From positions 1 through 16,799 of the forward strand of contig JARDZO010000107.1 in NCBI GenBank assembly GCA_029240815.1: a stretch of 16,799 nt of DNA, read 5' to 3'. The position numbers were made by a program, and so were the translations under genes. Below are positions 8,191-16,000 of this stretch, piece by piece (the stretch's first letter is position 1; each line of letters opens with the position of its first letter). The notes below the pieces were generated by a model that worked only from the letters and a program-made list of their open reading frames with translations, searched no databases and was not told where the DNA came from. Source of the DNA: Brevibacillus sp. GTDB lineage: Bacteria; Bacillota; Bacilli; Brevibacillales; Brevibacillaceae.

Positions 8191-9183
8191 ATGACAAAAC
8201 CAAAGGTTCTGCAAATTTTATCCATGTATCACGAGGCGGGAGAAGAGATCCTGCACAATGGCGCAGAAGTGATTCGGACGGATAATGTTGACGTGGCTCA
8301 TCTATGTGAGCTGGTTAAGGACGTAGACGGAATCGTATTACGGGCACCCGCCAAAATCACTCGGGAAATCATTGATGCTGCAGCCCGGGTAAAGGTGATT
8401 TCCGGCGCAGGAGTCGGACTGGATAACATCGACGTGGCATACGCGACAACAAAGCGGATCCCGATCCTGCACGCTCCGTCCGTCAACGCGGTTTCTACGG
8501 CAGAGCATGCGGTTACATTCATCATGGCGCTCGGAAAATCGCTCATTCCGTTTCACGCGGAAATGAGCCAGGGTAACTATTCTTCCCGGACGCTTCTGAA
8601 AACCTATGAGCTTCGCGGCAAGCGCGTCGGAATTGTGGGTTTTGGCAACATCGCCCAAGAGGTTGCCAGACGCGTCAAGCTGGGATTGGGGATGGACGTA
8701 ACCGTTTGGGTGAGAGAGTTCGATAAAAGCAAGCACGCGCTGGCAGAAGAACTGGAGCTCCAAGTGACAACGGATCTAGACCGGGTGTTTGCCGACTCCG
8801 ACTTCGTTACCTTGCACATTCCTCTCACGGAACAGACCAGAGGGGTAATCAATAAGCATCACTTCTCCTTAATGAAGCCAACCGCCTATCTGGTAAACAC
8901 AGCCCGCGGCGGCGTGATCAACCAGGATGATCTCTACGAAGCTTTGAAAACAGGGAAAATAGCTGGCGCGGGGCTAGATGTGTTCGACCCCGAGCCGCCA
9001 CGACCTGATCACCCGCTTTTGTCCCTGCCCAATGTGATTGTCACGCCCCATGTGGGAGGAACCACCGTGGAATGCAACTACATCATGGCGACGACAGTGG
9101 CCAAAAACGTGCTTCGGGTATTGGCGGGGGAGAGACCGGAGATTATCGGCAATCCTGAGGTTCTAAAACCGATTGGTCAATAA
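8191..9183 (+). CDS. D-isomer-specific 2-hydroxyacid dehydrogenase
   Basis: The 330-residue protein has the split catalytic domain and central Rossmann domain of the D-2-hydroxyacid dehydrogenase family. The nucleotide motif is VGIVGFGNIA (146-155), where the third glycine of GxGxxG is Ala. The catalytic set is complete: Arg239 (NTARGG), Glu268 (DPEPP) and His287 (TPHVGG). It lacks the C-terminal ACT domain of SerA, so it is not a classical regulated phosphoglycerate dehydrogenase. At the end of the second Rossmann strand the usual Asp is Val174 followed by Arg175, which suggests NADP(H) may be accepted. The start is the ATG at 8191 with AAGGTGG at about 8175-8181; an in-frame ATG at 8155 lies inside the thiolase. 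Possible reactions include glyoxylate/hydroxypyruvate or another 2-ketoacid and D-2-hydroxyacid. Confidence 0.87.
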   Translation: MTKPKVLQILSMYHEAGEEILHNGAEVIRTDNVDVAHLCELVKDVDGIVLRAPAKITREIIDAAARVKVISGAGVGLDNIDVAYATTKRIPILHAPSVNAVSTAEHAVTFIMALGKSLIPFHAEMSQGNYSSRTLLKTYELRGKRVGIVGFGNIAQEVARRVKLGLGMDVTVWVREFDKSKHALAEELELQVTTDLDRVFADSDFVTLHIPLTEQTRGVINKHHFSLMKPTAYLVNTARGGVINQDDLYEALKTGKIAGAGLDVFDPEPPRPDHPLLSLPNVIVTPHVGGTTVECNYIMATTVAKNVLRVLAGERPEIIGNPEVLKPIGQ

Positions 9184-9197
9184 GGAGGCAAGAATCC

Positions 9198-10277
9198 ATG
9201 AGACATTATTCGATAGCATTGATTCCAGGGGATGGGATCGGTGTGGATGTCATCCGCGAAGGAAAAAAAGTTTTGGATACGGTATGCGAACTGGACGGAG
9301 GCATCACGCTGGACTATCAGAACTTCGAGTGGAGCTGCGAGTATTACGCTAAACACGGGAAAATGATGCCGGACAACGGCCTTACAATCTTGAAAGATTT
9401 TGACTCCATCTATTTAGGAGCGGTAGGATATCCCGGCGTGCCGGATCACGTCTCGCTGTGGGGATTGCTTTTGCCGATCAGGCGTGCATTTCAGCAGTAC
9501 ATAAACATCCGCCCGGTGAAGCTGCTGCGCGGAATCAAATCCCCACTGGCCGGACGGGGACGCGACGACCTCGATTTCATTGTCATCCGTGAAAACAATG
9601 AGGGGGAGTACTCCAGCATCGGCGGCCGCATATACGAAGGAACGAGCCAGGACATGGCGATCCAAAACAGCGTATTCACACGTCAAGGCGTAGAAAAAGT
9701 GCTTCGCTACGCATTTAGGCTGGCGCAGGAAAAAGGAAAGAGAAGTCGGCTGACGGCAGCGACCAAATCAAATGGGATCAACCACACCATGCCGTTCTGG
9801 GACGAGTACGTGCAAAAGATCAATCTAGAATATCCAGACATTGATACCAGCATCGTGCATATTGATGCCCTCTGCGCCTTTTTCGTGACGAAGCCGGATG
9901 CCTTTGATGTGGTCGTCGCCTCGAACCTGTTTGGAGACATTTTGACCGATTTGGGGGCTGCCATCGTCGGCGGCTTGGGAATTGCCCCCTCGGCGAACAT
10001 CAATCCGGAAAAGAACTATCCGTCCATGTTCGAACCTGTGCATGGCTCCGCTCCTGATATCGCCGGAAAAGGGATCGCCAATCCGATCGCCGCCATCTGG
10101 TGCGCCAGCATGATGCTGGAGCACCTCGGAGAACAACGATTGGCTGACGCTGTTATGCATGCCGTAGAAGACGTGTTAGAGGAGGGCAGGGTTGTTACAC
10201 CAGACCTCGGCGGGCAGGCGACGACCTCTGAGGTTGGGGAATACATCTGCAAAAAACTGAAGGTTCACGCAGGATAA
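9198..10277 (+). CDS. tartrate/D-malate-type beta-decarboxylating dehydrogenase (isocitrate/isopropylmalate dehydrogenase family)
   Basis: The 359-residue protein belongs to the isocitrate/3-isopropylmalate dehydrogenase superfamily. The stretch PDHVSLWGLLLPIRRAFQQY (82-101) with NIRPVKLL next to it is characteristic of the tartrate dehydrogenase/DmlA branch, not LeuB. Substrate and metal residues are present: Arg95/Arg96, Arg105, Arg131, Tyr138, Lys190, Asp223 and Asp247/Asp251. The NAD-binding region MFEPVHGSAPDIAGKGIANP follows. Known family members turn D-malate into pyruvate and CO2, and act on tartrate isomers, giving D-glycerate from meso-tartrate; some also accept 3-alkylmalates. AAGGAGG (9182-9188) overlaps the stop of the previous gene, so the two dehydrogenases are coupled. 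The substrate here is unknown; its place in a beta-oxidation operon is unusual. Confidence 0.88.
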   Translation: MRHYSIALIPGDGIGVDVIREGKKVLDTVCELDGGITLDYQNFEWSCEYYAKHGKMMPDNGLTILKDFDSIYLGAVGYPGVPDHVSLWGLLLPIRRAFQQYINIRPVKLLRGIKSPLAGRGRDDLDFIVIRENNEGEYSSIGGRIYEGTSQDMAIQNSVFTRQGVEKVLRYAFRLAQEKGKRSRLTAATKSNGINHTMPFWDEYVQKINLEYPDIDTSIVHIDALCAFFVTKPDAFDVVVASNLFGDILTDLGAAIVGGLGIAPSANINPEKNYPSMFEPVHGSAPDIAGKGIANPIAAIWCASMMLEHLGEQRLADAVMHAVEDVLEEGRVVTPDLGGQATTSEVGEYICKKLKVHAG

Positions 10278-10303
10278 TTGCGTGAAGAAAGTGGGAGAGG
10301 CCA

Positions 10304-11074
10304 GTGAATCTTGTCGTTCTGATGAAGCAGACGTTTGATACCGAAGAGAAGATTGTGATTGATGATGGCGGGATCATCAGCGAGAGTGGAGTGGAATTCA
10401 TCGTCAATCCATACGACGAATACGCCATCGAAGAAGCGATCCAGTTGCGTGAGCGGCACGGCGGGGAAATCACCGTGATCACGATAGGACCGGATAGATC
10501 GGAGAGTGCCTTGCGCACAGCCTTGGCGATGGGGGCTGACAAGGCGATCCTCATCGAAGTCGAAGAGCTTGCAACTGACCAATACAGCACGGCCGTCATT
10601 ATCGCCGCCGTGCTGAAGGACCGAAACTACGACGTCATTCTGGGCGGGAACGTCTCCATCGACAACGGGTCCGGCCAGATCGGTCCGCGACTGGCAGAAT
10701 TGCTCCAGATTCCCCAGGTGACGACCATCACCAAGCTAAATGTAAACGAGGGCTTGGCCGTGGCAGAGCGGGATGTGGAAGGGGATATGGAAGTGGTGGA
10801 AGTTGCCTTGCCTGTACTCATTACTGCCCAGCAAGGATTGAACGAACCTCGGTATCCCTCCTTGCCCAATATCATGAAGGCAAAGAAAAAGCCGCTTGAG
10901 CGACTGACACTCGAAGACCTTTCATTGAGCAGGGAAGAAGTGCAAGCGAAAACTGCGGTCATGGGCAGGTACCTTCCGCCGAAAAAGCAGGCGGGCCGTA
11001 TTTTGCAGGGAGCGATGGATCTTCAGGTGAAGGAATTGTCTAAATTGCTGCGCAATGAGGCGAACGTGCTGTAG
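10304..11074 (+). CDS. etfB: electron transfer flavoprotein, beta subunit
   Basis: The 256-residue protein begins with a GTG codon; GGGAGAGG (10293-10300) sits 3 bases upstream of it, a short but usable spacing, and no better start exists since NLVVLMKQTFDTE is the conserved N-terminus. AMP-binding and fold motifs include NPYDEYAIEEAIQL (35-48), TIGPDRSESALRTALAMGAD and GNVSIDNGSGQIGPRLAELL. The ETF beta signature with the partner-recognition loop is at about residues 168-195 (ALPVLITAQQGLNEPRYPSL, then PNIMKAKKKPL). With EtfA it carries electrons from the acyl-CoA dehydrogenase of the same cluster toward a membrane quinone reductase that is not in the window. The dedicated copy suggests the operon is a self-contained oxidation module. 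Confidence 0.95.
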   Translation: MNLVVLMKQTFDTEEKIVIDDGGIISESGVEFIVNPYDEYAIEEAIQLRERHGGEITVITIGPDRSESALRTALAMGADKAILIEVEELATDQYSTAVIIAAVLKDRNYDVILGGNVSIDNGSGQIGPRLAELLQIPQVTTITKLNVNEGLAVAERDVEGDMEVVEVALPVLITAQQGLNEPRYPSLPNIMKAKKKPLERLTLEDLSLSREEVQAKTAVMGRYLPPKKQAGRILQGAMDLQVKELSKLLRNEANVL

Positions 11075-11089
11075 GAGGAGGAACGGGAT

Positions 11090-12064
11090 ATGGCAAGGAA
11101 CGTATTGGTAGTGGCAGAAACCAGAGACAGCAGTTTGCGCAATGTTTCACTTGAGATCCTTACGGCCGCGAGACAGATAGCAGAGGGCGGCGGGATTACG
11201 GCTGTCTTATTTGGCAGCCAGGCGGACCGACACGTCCAGGTCCTCGGACAATTCGGCGCGCATAAAGCATTCGTCGTAGCCAATCAAGAGCTGAATACTT
11301 ACACGACAGACGCTTACTTTCAGGCGCTGTTGCAGGTAATAGAAGCAGAAAAACCTGAGGCGATCCTGATGCCGCATACCGCTCTCGGAAAGGACCTTGC
11401 CCCTCGGATTGCTGCCCGGCTCGGGCTCGGCCTTGTGTCTGATGTGACGAACGTGGACGTCGTTAACGGGGATGTGCAGTTTACGCGTCCCATTTATTCC
11501 GGTAAGGCGTTTGAGCAGAAAAAGGTGGTGGACGGCATTCCGTTTGCCACGATTCGTCCCAATAACATTCCAGCCCTGGAAACCGGTCTGTCTACCGTGG
11601 AGATGGTCGCATTTACTGCCGACATCAAAGATCTTCGCACGATTGTCAAGGAAGTGGTGAGAAAAACAGCCGGACAGGTGGACTTGACGGAAGCGAAGGT
11701 CATCATATCCGGAGGACGGGGTGTAAAATCGGAGGAGGGGTTCAAGCCGCTCCAAGACCTGGCGGAGGTGCTGGGGGGCGCAGTGGGCGCTTCCCGAGGA
11801 GCATGCGACGCCGGTTACTGCGATTACTCCCTGCAGATCGGCCAGACGGGCAAGGTCGTCACGCCCGACCTTTATATCGCGGCAGGAATTTCCGGAGCGA
11901 TCCAGCATTTGGCAGGAATGTCCAACTCCAAAGTAATCGTGGCGATCAACAAAGATCCGGAGGCCCCGATCTTTCAAGTGGCCGATTACGGCATCGTCGG
12001 CGATCTGTTTGAGGTAATTCCGATGCTGACGGAAGAGTTGAAACAAATGCTGTGCAAGGTATAG
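11090..12064 (+). CDS. etfA: electron transfer flavoprotein, alpha subunit
   Basis: The 324-residue protein has the two EtfA domains. The N-terminal part (about 1-190) includes MPHTALGKDLAPRIAARLGL and TRPIYSGKAF. The C-terminal FAD domain has SGGRGVKS (Arg210), GASRGACDAG (Ser235, Arg236), IGQTGKVVTPDLYIAAGISG with the QTG loop and Ser268, QHLAGM (His273), INKDPEAPIFQVADYGIVGD (Asn287, Asp305). AGGAGGAGG at about 11074-11083 starts within the etfB stop codon, and the ATG follows. It is the last gene of the cluster; a strong hairpin lies about 60 bases after the stop. It holds the FAD that takes one or two electrons from acyl-CoA dehydrogenase. The DAGYCDY segment differs from the more common DAGWVPH form, without touching known flavin contacts. 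Confidence 0.96.
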   Translation: MARNVLVVAETRDSSLRNVSLEILTAARQIAEGGGITAVLFGSQADRHVQVLGQFGAHKAFVVANQELNTYTTDAYFQALLQVIEAEKPEAILMPHTALGKDLAPRIAARLGLGLVSDVTNVDVVNGDVQFTRPIYSGKAFEQKKVVDGIPFATIRPNNIPALETGLSTVEMVAFTADIKDLRTIVKEVVRKTAGQVDLTEAKVIISGGRGVKSEEGFKPLQDLAEVLGGAVGASRGACDAGYCDYSLQIGQTGKVVTPDLYIAAGISGAIQHLAGMSNSKVIVAINKDPEAPIFQVADYGIVGDLFEVIPMLTEELKQMLCKV

Positions 12065-12122
12065 GCAGGAAAGGAATGGATGTACGGCTCAGCGTATTTA
12101 CTGGTCGAGCAGGTGCAAAAAA

Positions 12123-12153
12123 GGGTACAGCTCCGGTAAAGGAAGCTGTACCC
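12123..12153. terminator. bidirectional rho-independent terminator between etfA and yugP
   Basis: GGGTACAGCT (12123-12132) and AGCTGTACCC (12144-12153) form a perfect 10-bp stem with an 11-base loop. On the plus strand it is followed by a T-rich tract (TGTTTGTTTGTT), and on the minus strand by six T's (A run 12117-12122), so it can stop transcription of both convergent units. Confidence 0.9.
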
Positions 12154-12172
12154 TGTTTGTTTGTTATCGTGC

Positions 12173-12856
12173 TTAATCTTCGTCAGAGCTGCGGAAAATC
12201 ATGATGTACTTCGCCAGCTCCAGAACAGAGATCAGAGCGGCTGCAACATAAGTGAGGGCAGCGGCACCAAGCACTTTGCTAGCTCCCTTTTCCTCATGAT
12301 TGCGGATAAAGCCCATTTGTACCATCAGTTTTTTGGCACGGCTGCTGGCGTTAAACTCGACAGGCAGCGTAATCAGCTGAAAGGCAACGGCAGCCGAGAA
12401 GAAGATGATTCCGATCAGCAACAGCCCTGTCATATGGAAAAAGAAACCGGCCAAAAGCAACAAGGGAGCTACACCAGACACGAGATTCACAACAGGGAAG
12501 ATCCGGTGACGCGCTACCAGCATCGGGTAGGAGACCTTGTGCTGGATCGCATGCCCTACTTCATGGCAGGCAACGGACAGCGAAGCGATCGAGTTGCCGA
12601 AGTATACAGGATCGGACAAACGAACGACACGAGACATTGGATCGTAGTGGTCCGTCAGTGTACCAGGAATGTGCTCGACAGGTACGCTAGTCAAGCCGTT
12701 TGCATCAAGCATACGACGAGCTGCCTCTGCACCGCTCATCCCGGAGGAAGTGGGCACATCAGCAAACTTGTTAAATGTACCTTTCACCCTGAATTGCGCC
12801 CAGAGTGACAGCAAGAACGCGATAATAATCAGAAAGTCCATGGGATGGAAAAACAT
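12173..12856 (-). CDS. yugP: YugP-family zinc-dependent membrane metallopeptidase
   Basis: The 227-residue protein belongs to the membrane zinc metallopeptidase family of Bacillus YugP (PF04298). The zinc-binding motif HEVGHAIQ is at residues 98-105 and a likely third ligand, E167, is in LPVEFNASSRAK. Hydrophobic segments lie at about 8-21, 121-138, 144-163 and 196-213, so it is an integral membrane protein. On the minus strand AAGGAG sits 9 bases upstream of the ATG. A good promoter (12970-12998) lies about 115 bases before the start and the gene ends at the shared hairpin, so it is monocistronic. The cellular substrate of YugP proteins is not established to my knowledge; a role in membrane protein quality control is only a guess. 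Confidence 0.92.
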   Translation of the reverse strand: MFFHPMDFLIIIAFLLSLWAQFRVKGTFNKFADVPTSSGMSGAEAARRMLDANGLTSVPVEHIPGTLTDHYDPMSRVVRLSDPVYFGNSIASLSVACHEVGHAIQHKVSYPMLVARHRIFPVVNLVSGVAPLLLLAGFFFHMTGLLLIGIIFFSAAVAFQLITLPVEFNASSRAKKLMVQMGFIRNHEEKGASKVLGAAALTYVAAALISVLELAKYIMIFRSSDED

Positions 12857-12969
12857 TCACAATCACTCCTTATAGTATTCGTCAACGACGGCACGATTGC
12901 GATTGCATTACATTTCATTGTGTCCGATATCTATGTATACGAATATGTCTTCTGGCAGTTTCATTATTT

Positions 12970-12998
12970 ATTGTACAATCCATGACCAAGTTTGACAA
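12970..12998 (-). promoter_or_regulatory. sigma-A promoter of yugP
   Basis: Read on the minus strand, TTGTCA (12993-12998) and TACAAT (12970-12975) are separated by exactly 17 bases. Each box differs from consensus at one position. Transcription would start near 12963 and give a leader of about 105 bases before yugP. Confidence 0.75.
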
Positions 12999-13020
12999 TA
13001 TTATCACGCACTTATATATA
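12992..13020 (+). promoter_or_regulatory. plus-strand promoter-like element antisense to gltB
   Basis: TTGACA (12992-12997, perfect consensus) is followed after 17 bases by TATATA (13015-13020). It shares its -35 bases with the yugP promoter on the other strand. A transcript would start near 13027, at the base of the gltB terminator hairpin, and run antisense into the gltB 3' end; no plus-strand gene is visible there. Confidence 0.5.
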
Positions 13021-13024
13021 GGTC

Positions 13025-13060
13025 AAAAAGTACTCCCCCTTAAAAAGAGGAGGAGTACTT
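13025..13060 (-). terminator. rho-independent terminator of gltB
   Basis: AAGTACTCC (13028-13036) pairs with GGAGTACTT (13052-13060), and inner C/G pairs may extend the stem. On the minus strand the hairpin is followed by a run of five T's (A's at 13025-13029 overlap the stem base). It begins 8 bases after the gltB stop. Confidence 0.82.
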
Positions 13061-13067
13061 GCAAAAA

Positions 13068-16000
13068 TTATTCGGTGGATACAGACGGATCTGCCTGTTC
13101 CTTTTTCGGTGTAAGCATCACGAACTGAGAGGTCGCTTCTTCGATCCAAGTCTGCACACGCTGCTCTGTTTCATATTGGCCTGTCGCGTGCAGTTCTTCC
13201 TTGTATGCACCGAGCAGCTCTTGGATATCACGGATACCCTGCTGATCGAGATTGTACAGGAAGACTTTCGCTCCCTTGGCAATACGACGCTCCAGAGCCG
13301 CTTTGTCAAAGCCCATTTCAGGCGACAGCTTGACGTATACCACTCCACCTGTCATACCTGCGCAAATCCATGGACCAGGATCACCGAGCACGACTGCACG
13401 GCCGTTGGTCATGTATTCAAAAGCAAAGCCTTTCAGATTTGCACGAGCACCGATCCCTCCCAGATGGTCCTGGATTGGCTGAGTAATTTCCCCGCCAAAG
13501 ACGACGTCCGCTCCAGAGAGGCGAATGCATGCCCGAGAATCGGCGTTGCCTTGCACGATGAACAGCCCTTTTTGCGCACCGTAGCAAAAGCTTTTTCCGA
13601 CTGAGCCATTCACGAATTCCCCCTGCAGACCTTTCGCCTTTAGCACGGAGAGGCGGCCCCCAAAGCTCGTTTTCCCGACACTATCCTGTGCGCCCCCCTC
13701 AACGCGGATGTTTACCCCTTGCACGTTGTAGGCAGCCAGACCATTGCCAGGTACGCTGCCGGCAACGAAGTGAAGAGAGACCTCTGGCAAAGATGTGTAG
13801 CTGCCGTCCAAATGATTTTCCACTCGTGCACCCGCCCATCGACTGCCCAATACGCGTTCACCGGATAGGACGCGAGAGAACGTCTCCTGAATCGGACGCT
13901 CGTCATTGAAGTAGGGATTTTCTCTTTCTCCACGGAGAGTGCCTGCTGTGACCAAGACGCGATCATCTTCTGCTGTTTCGGAAGTCGCCGTGGCAGCCGC
14001 TGTTGCTGTTGAGAGCGGATGAGTGATTAACAGCCAGGTCAGATCGATTTTCGTCAGCATTCGTGTCTGTACCAATAAATCTGAGCGTCCGACAAGGTCC
14101 TGTGCGCGGGTAAAGCCAAGCGCGGCGGTGATGCGGCGTACTTCCTCAGCGAACAGCGTAAAAAATGTTTTCAAGCCCGAGACAGCCAAATCTGTCTGCC
14201 GGGGAACAAAGCGGCGCAGCCCTTTTTCATGGGCTTCCTCTATGCTGTCGATCTGGGTGGCAATTCCTACGTGGCACGTATCCAAGTGGCAGCCGCGGCA
14301 GGTCGTACAACCGACAGCGATCATCGCGAGAGTACCAAAGCCGATGCGGTTGGCTCCGAGGAGCATCAGCTTGAGGACGTCTGCGGCACTTTTCACGCCG
14401 CCGTCAGCCCAGAGCTCTACCTGATCGCGCAGCCCGGCTTCCAGCAAGGCGTTGTGTGCAGCTTTGATCCCAATTTCTGCGGGCAGTCCTACGTGCTGCA
14501 GGGCGTGGACACGAGCAGCCCCCGTCCCGCCGTCAAATCCGGACAAGGTGATGAAATCAGCGCCTGCCTTGGCTACCCCGACAGCGATGGTTCCGATATT
14601 GGGCACGATCGGTACTTTTACACAGACTTTGGCTTTGTCATTGGCTGTTTTGAGCTCCGTGATCATTTGCGCCAAGTCCTCGATCGAGTAAATATCATGA
14701 TTGTTGGAGGGGGAAATCAGGTCGGACCCGATGGCAGCGTTACGAGCAGCCGCAATTTTCGCAGTCACCTTTGAGCCAGGCAGATGTCCGCCCTCGCCCG
14801 GTTTCGCTCCTTGACCGATCTTGATTTCCAAAATGTAGGCTGCGTTTGCCAGCTCTACATTAATACCAAAGCGTCCGGAAGCTACCTGAATGCCGCGTGT
14901 TTTCCGGTAACGCCCGAGCATGTCTCTGATCTCTCCGCCTTCTCCGTTCATACAGAGCATGTTGAGCTGATCAGCCGCCTCTGGATAGGCGCGGAAGGCT
15001 GTTTCGTTCTGCGATCCAAAGGACATGGAAGAAATGAGAAACGGCAGGGAGTGATCCCCGACGCTGATATCTACGTGCTCAGGCTCTACTTGTGACACTG
15101 CTTTCTCAAAGACAAAATCAGCTGTGTGTCGAATGGCGATTGGATTTTCCCGTTCGTTTTCATCCAGCTTCAAGGCGTAGTCGGAATACGGGATATCGCC
15201 AGCAGCCATCTGACCGATCAGCTTCCACAGACGAGGGAAGATGTGGAACGTCTTGGATTCACGAGCAGTCTCACTACTGAAATCGAGGTGACGGCGGATA
15301 CTGTCCTCCTGTAAATCAGCGAAAGAAAGGCCGGCGTGCTCCGAGCCACAGAAGTTGACTATGCCCAGAGCGGCAGCTAATTCATCACGCAGTCCGATCG
15401 CAGAGAAGAGTCGACCGTAGCCGCGCAGCTCGTGAATTCCGATGGTGGAGATGACTTTTTCCAGCCCTTTGTTCAGGGCGCTGTACAAGTTACCGGGTGC
15501 GGTATTGGTATTTTTGCCAGTGGCTGTAGCAAACATCAGATAGGGAGAAACGGCATCAGCACCGGAGCCGATTGAAAGCGCGAGGTCATGCAAGGAACGG
15601 ATGGCACCGGAGCGAAGGACAATACCCGTCTTGCGCCGCAGGCTGATGCCTTCCTCCGAAATCGCTGCTTTCAGGCACTGGTCTACAACAGAAACAGCCA
15701 ATAGTGGATCCATCCAGTATTTCTCCTGCTGGTGGGTGTCGGTATCGTCCAGGATGATCAGGACAGACCCGCTTTCCACGGCTTTGACGGCTGCCTTTCT
15801 CAATTGCTCCAGACCGGCTTCGTACCCGTCTTGTTGGGTGAAATGAGTGGACAGGATCGCAATGCTGGTCGGATGATTATTAAAGAAATGAATGATCTTT
15901 TCTAATGACTGGGTGCCGTTTTGCGTAGCGGTATTTTGCAACGATTGCCCCTCCAGCAGAAGAGGCGATGGCAGCTCCAAGCATTGGTAGCTACTGGAAT

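Larger units (their letters stand above)
12857..13067. other. intergenic region between yugP and gltB
   Basis: This 211-base, A+T-rich region holds the yugP promoter, a plus-strand promoter-like element and the gltB terminator, all listed separately. The part from 12857 to 12969 would be the yugP 5' untranslated leader; I see no recognised riboswitch or T-box in it. Confidence 0.6.

Noticed and set aside
8191..9183. Calling the D-2-hydroxyacid dehydrogenase SerA (phosphoglycerate dehydrogenase)
   Set aside because: The protein ends at 330 residues without the ACT or intervening domain of bacterial SerA, and it sits among catabolic genes.
9198..10277. Calling the decarboxylating dehydrogenase LeuB
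   Set aside because: The PDHVSLWG and QYINIRPV region belongs to the tartrate/D-malate branch and no leu genes are adjacent.
12080..12139. Small plus-strand reading frame (ATG at 12080, 19 codons) after etfA with AGGAAAGG upstream
   Set aside because: It runs into the left arm of the terminator hairpin, has no recognisable sequence and is explained by the etfA 3' untranslated region.
14229..14774. 181-codon plus-strand frame inside gltB
   Set aside because: It is antisense to the conserved FMN and Fe-S region of gltB, has no family motif and no ribosome site of note.
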